A stretch of 14,937 nt of DNA from DASVXQ01 sp046727955. Lineage in GTDB: Bacteria; Actinomycetota; CALGFH01. The number at the start of each line of letters is the position of its first letter. Positions within the stretch are counted from its first letter, which is position 1. The notes under the pieces were generated by a model that saw only the letters and a program-made list of their open reading frames with translations, had not been told where the DNA came from and searched no databases. Shown one piece after another: positions 12,380-14,937 of this stretch. Position numbers and translations under genes: made by a program. The stretch lies in the NCBI GenBank assembly GCA_046727955.1, contig JBKPDO010000203.1, positions 1-14,937 of the forward strand, given 5' to 3'.

Positions 12380-14791
12380 ATGGCGGCGACGGCCGGCTTG
12401 CCAACAGCAACCACGCGGCGGGCGAACGCTCTCGTGATCGGTCGCTGGTTTGGCGTTGCCGTGATCACCCTCCCGCTCGCCTACCGGCTCGCCGTCGGTC
12501 CGCGCATGTGGGCGACGTGGGCGCTCGCCACCTGCGCCTTGGTGCTCGCGGTCAACCTCTACCAGCGCCGCCTGCTGACGGCGCTGCAGGTGAGCTCGAA
12601 CGATCTCTCCAGGGCAGCGGTCAGGGCCACCGCCAACCTGGTCAGGCGCATCCGCAACACGGGCCGGGTCCTGCTTGTGCTCGACGCCGCGCTGATCATC
12701 CTGGCGGTGCTGACGCTGGCGAAGGATCCGAACGGCGGCTACTGGGCGCTGCTCGGCTGGCTGCCGGTCGAGGGGGCGATCGCGGAGGGGGCCGTCACCG
12801 CCGTCGTCAGCGGCGCCCTGTCGGTGCTCGGGGTGATCGCCTACGACGCCGTGCAGCGCAAGGGGATTCCCTCGTTCGCGCCTTCGGGCGGGCTGCTCGT
12901 GCGGATGGTGGACCTGATGGGCATCACCGCGGCGATGATCGGACTGGAGCATTCGCTGTCCAAGGGCGAGCGCGCCATGACCGATAAGGCCAAGGAGCTG
13001 AGCGGGCTGGTCGACCGCGAGCGCCAGGCCCGCACGGAGGTGGAGGCGCTGTCGACCATCGTGCTGGCCGGGGTGGCCAACCAAGGTGACCTCGACGGCA
13101 CGGTCCAGTCGATGACCAGGGCGGTTGCCAGCCACCTCGACTACGAGCGGATGGCCGTGTTCCTGCTCGAGGGCGCCCGGCTGCGCTGTCACTCCTGGTT
13201 CGGCGACTGGCCCGACTCGCCGTCGTTCAGCCTGCCGCTGGGGCCGGGCAGCATCGTCGGGCGGGTGGCCGCGACCGGCGCGGCGGTCCTGGTGGACGAG
13301 CCGGCGCGGCACCCCGACTACTTCGCCGCCGCGCCCGACACCAAGTCGGAGATGTGCGTCCCGCTGCGCTTCGGCGACAGCATCCTCGGCGTGGTCAACG
13401 TCGAGTCGCCGAGGCCCGACGCCTACACCGTCGAAGACGTCGAGCGGCTGCAGCGCCTGGCGGACCAGATGGCGGTGGTGGTGGACAACGGCCGCCTGCT
13501 CGACCGCGAGCGCGCCCTGGCCGACCGGGAGAGCGCCGCGAAGCGGGAGATCGAGGCGGTCAGCCGCGCGGTGGTGGCCGGCGTGAAGGTGGGCAGCTAC
13601 CAGGCGGCCCTCGACCACATGCTGGCCGAGGTGGCCGAGGTCCTCGGCTACGAGGCGCTCTGCTTCGCGGCGCCCGACGGCAACGGCCGCCTGCGCATCC
13701 GCGGCGCCGCCGGCTTCCCGGCCGAGGTGGTCGAGCGCCAGCCGCTGGTCGGCGACGCGGGCATCACCGGACGGGTGTTCGCCAGCGAACGGCCCATGCG
13801 CAGCGGCAAGGCCGAGAGCGGCAGCCTGTGGCTGACCCGCGACGGGCGCGTGGGCACCGCCTCGGAGCTGGCGGTGCCGGTACGGCTCGAGGGCAAGATG
13901 CTGGGCGTGCTGACGGCCAGGTCGAGCCGGCAGGAGGCCTTCAACGAGGAGGACATGGCGCGGCTGTCGCGCATCGCCGACCAGCTCGCCATGGTGATCG
14001 AGCGGGCGCGGCTGGCCGAGGGCGAGGCCCAGACCACCGCCCGCCTGCGCCAGCTCGACCAGATGCGCGATGACTTCGTGGCGATGACCACCCACGAGCT
14101 GCGCACGCCGCTGACCGTCATCCGGGGCTTCACCGCCACCCTGCTGCGCCCTGGCGTGACCCTGGACCCCGACGAGCAGCGCCACTTCGTCCAGGTGATC
14201 GACCGCCAGACCGCGCGGCTGGCCCGCCTGGTCGAGGACCTGCTGCTGGTGTCCCGCATGCAGGCGGGCATGCTGGACGTCTCGCTGGCCGTCCACGACC
14301 CCGTCGAGCTGCTCAGCGATTACCGCGAGGAGTGGCCGGAGGATCCCGCGACGGTGTTCCTGGAGATGGGGCACGACCTGCCCAACATCCGCACGGACCC
14401 GGACCGGCTGGCGCAGGTGATGCGCAACCTGGTCGACAACGCGCAGCGCTACGGCGGCGGCAGCCCCATCCGCGTGAGCGCCAGGCGGTCCGTCGGCGAG
14501 CTGGTCATCGAGGTGAAGGACCAGGGACCCGGCATCGCCCCGGAGGAGCTGCCGTACGTGTTCGAGCGCTTCCGGCAGGCTGGCTCATCGAGCGCGCACC
14601 GCGCCGGCATGGGACTCGGGCTCTATATCACCAAGGCCCTCGTCAACGCGCTCGGCGGCACGATCGAGGTGGAGTCGTCGGCGGGCCGGGGCACCACCTT
14701 CAGGGTGCGGATGCCGGGCGAGCGCGCCCGCTCGCTGTCCTCGCGCAGCAACGTCGCGCCGTTCATAAGGCGACAGGCTCCGGGCGGGTAA
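12380..14791 (+). CDS. Membrane sensor histidine kinase with two GAF domains
   Basis: An 803-residue protein. Residues about 20-200 hold four or five hydrophobic helices (VIGRWFGVAVITLPLAYRLAV; MWATWALATCALVLAVNLY; VLLVLDAALIILAVLTLA; a long VEGAIAEGAVTAVVSGALSVLGVIAY; MVDLMGITAAMIGL), a membrane sensor type I cannot name. A short coiled coil leads to GAF1 (about 224-375) and GAF2 (about 393-545). HisKA follows with MTTHELRTPLTVIRGF (phospho-acceptor His572). The HATPase domain has the N box NLVDNAQRY (about 682-690), DQGPGI, FERFR, GMGLGLYI and GRGTTF. All catalytic boxes are present, so it should be active. No response regulator gene is beside it here. I chose the ATG at 12380, with AGGGAG 6 nt upstream, over the ATG at 12344, which has no ribosome site. 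Confidence 0.93.
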   Translation: MAATAGLPTATTRRANALVIGRWFGVAVITLPLAYRLAVGPRMWATWALATCALVLAVNLYQRRLLTALQVSSNDLSRAAVRATANLVRRIRNTGRVLLVLDAALIILAVLTLAKDPNGGYWALLGWLPVEGAIAEGAVTAVVSGALSVLGVIAYDAVQRKGIPSFAPSGGLLVRMVDLMGITAAMIGLEHSLSKGERAMTDKAKELSGLVDRERQARTEVEALSTIVLAGVANQGDLDGTVQSMTRAVASHLDYERMAVFLLEGARLRCHSWFGDWPDSPSFSLPLGPGSIVGRVAATGAAVLVDEPARHPDYFAAAPDTKSEMCVPLRFGDSILGVVNVESPRPDAYTVEDVERLQRLADQMAVVVDNGRLLDRERALADRESAAKREIEAVSRAVVAGVKVGSYQAALDHMLAEVAEVLGYEALCFAAPDGNGRLRIRGAAGFPAEVVERQPLVGDAGITGRVFASERPMRSGKAESGSLWLTRDGRVGTASELAVPVRLEGKMLGVLTARSSRQEAFNEEDMARLSRIADQLAMVIERARLAEGEAQTTARLRQLDQMRDDFVAMTTHELRTPLTVIRGFTATLLRPGVTLDPDEQRHFVQVIDRQTARLARLVEDLLLVSRMQAGMLDVSLAVHDPVELLSDYREEWPEDPATVFLEMGHDLPNIRTDPDRLAQVMRNLVDNAQRYGGGSPIRVSARRSVGELVIEVKDQGPGIAPEELPYVFERFRQAGSSSAHRAGMGLGLYITKALVNALGGTIEVESSAGRGTTFRVRMPGERARSLSSRSNVAPFIRRQAPGG

Positions 14792-14814
14792 GACCACGCT
14801 GTCGGCGCGAATCT

Positions 14815-14874
14815 ATCCATGTGGGGGGGGGGGGCGCCCCCCCCCCCCCCCCACAACGCCCCAGGCAGGCTGTG
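14815..14874 (-). repeat. Palindromic intergenic element, copy E (homopolymer-expanded)
   Basis: The plus strand starts ATCCATGTGGGGGGGGGGGG, then C-rich arm, and ends CCCCAGGCAGGCTGTG. The layout is as copy D, but the stem is an almost pure G run against a C run. It follows the kinase stop by 23 bp. Run lengths in this region may be sequencing errors. Confidence 0.5.
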
Positions 14875-14937
14875 TGGGGGGGCGCGACGCGGCCAACCCC
14901 CCCCCCCCCCCCCCCCAAAAACCCCAGGGCCCTGGGG
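14875..14937. other. Low-complexity window end with terminal foldback
   Basis: A G run, a C run of about 20 bases (14897-14916), an A run, and a perfect 16-bp palindrome CCCCAGGGCCCTGGGG (14922-14937) that ends exactly at the last base. This looks like a contig end or read artefact rather than biology. Confidence 0.5.

Noticed and set aside
12320..14374. 684-residue minus-strand open frame opposite the histidine kinase
   Set aside because: His/Gln/Arg-rich antisense text; the plus strand has all kinase boxes.

Overview
This window is high-GC DNA with the gene order of an actinomycete-type bacterium (Actinomycetota). The order ffh - rpsP - KH-domain gene - rimM - trmD - rplS - lepB - rnhB - DUF2469 - yraN, all on the minus strand, is the conserved core seen in Mycobacterium and relatives, and DUF2469 is typical of this phylum. 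Several starts are GTG or TTG. The right edge decays into homopolymer runs and a perfect foldback, so it may be a contig end.

Layout, left to right. 1-755 (minus, cut by the window edge): an aminoglycoside-phosphotransferase/choline-kinase-fold protein. 910-1458 (minus): a small P-loop nucleotide kinase-like protein. About 1727-3837: an IS607-family transposon carrying tnpA (serine recombinase) and tnpB (RuvC, RNA-guided nuclease family), plus a readable omega-RNA-like 3' end. It sits inside the last codons of yraN (4335 to 3837), and the yraN frame runs without a stop into tnpA. 4426-5907 (minus): an LCP (LytR-CpsA-Psr) cell-wall ligase. 5955-6077 (minus): a 40-residue single-pass membrane protein. 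6293-12264 (minus): the housekeeping block, with many start/stop overlaps. 12380-14791 (plus): a divergently transcribed membrane histidine kinase with two GAF domains.

The housekeeping block joins ribosome assembly and modification (S16, L19, RimM, TrmD, KhpA-like RNA binding) to protein export (Ffh, signal peptidase I) and replication hygiene (RNase HII). The LCP protein and the small membrane protein suggest an envelope sub-cluster inserted between DUF2469 and yraN.

The less ordinary content is: a family of GC-rich palindromic elements scattered between genes (six recognisable copies, sharing a GATCCATGTGGGGGG start and a CCTGTGCCATGG end); 18-bp tandem repeats in the coding regions of both lepB and yraN; an IS607 insertion whose original target can be rebuilt to the base; a TnpB with unusual RuvC-III and zinc-finger residues; and a 23-bp direct repeat bracketing the P-loop gene. 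I see no CRISPR array, tRNA, rRNA or phage genes. The most system-like feature is the IS607/TnpB unit together with its yraN fusion; I do not see a clear new defence or metabolic system.
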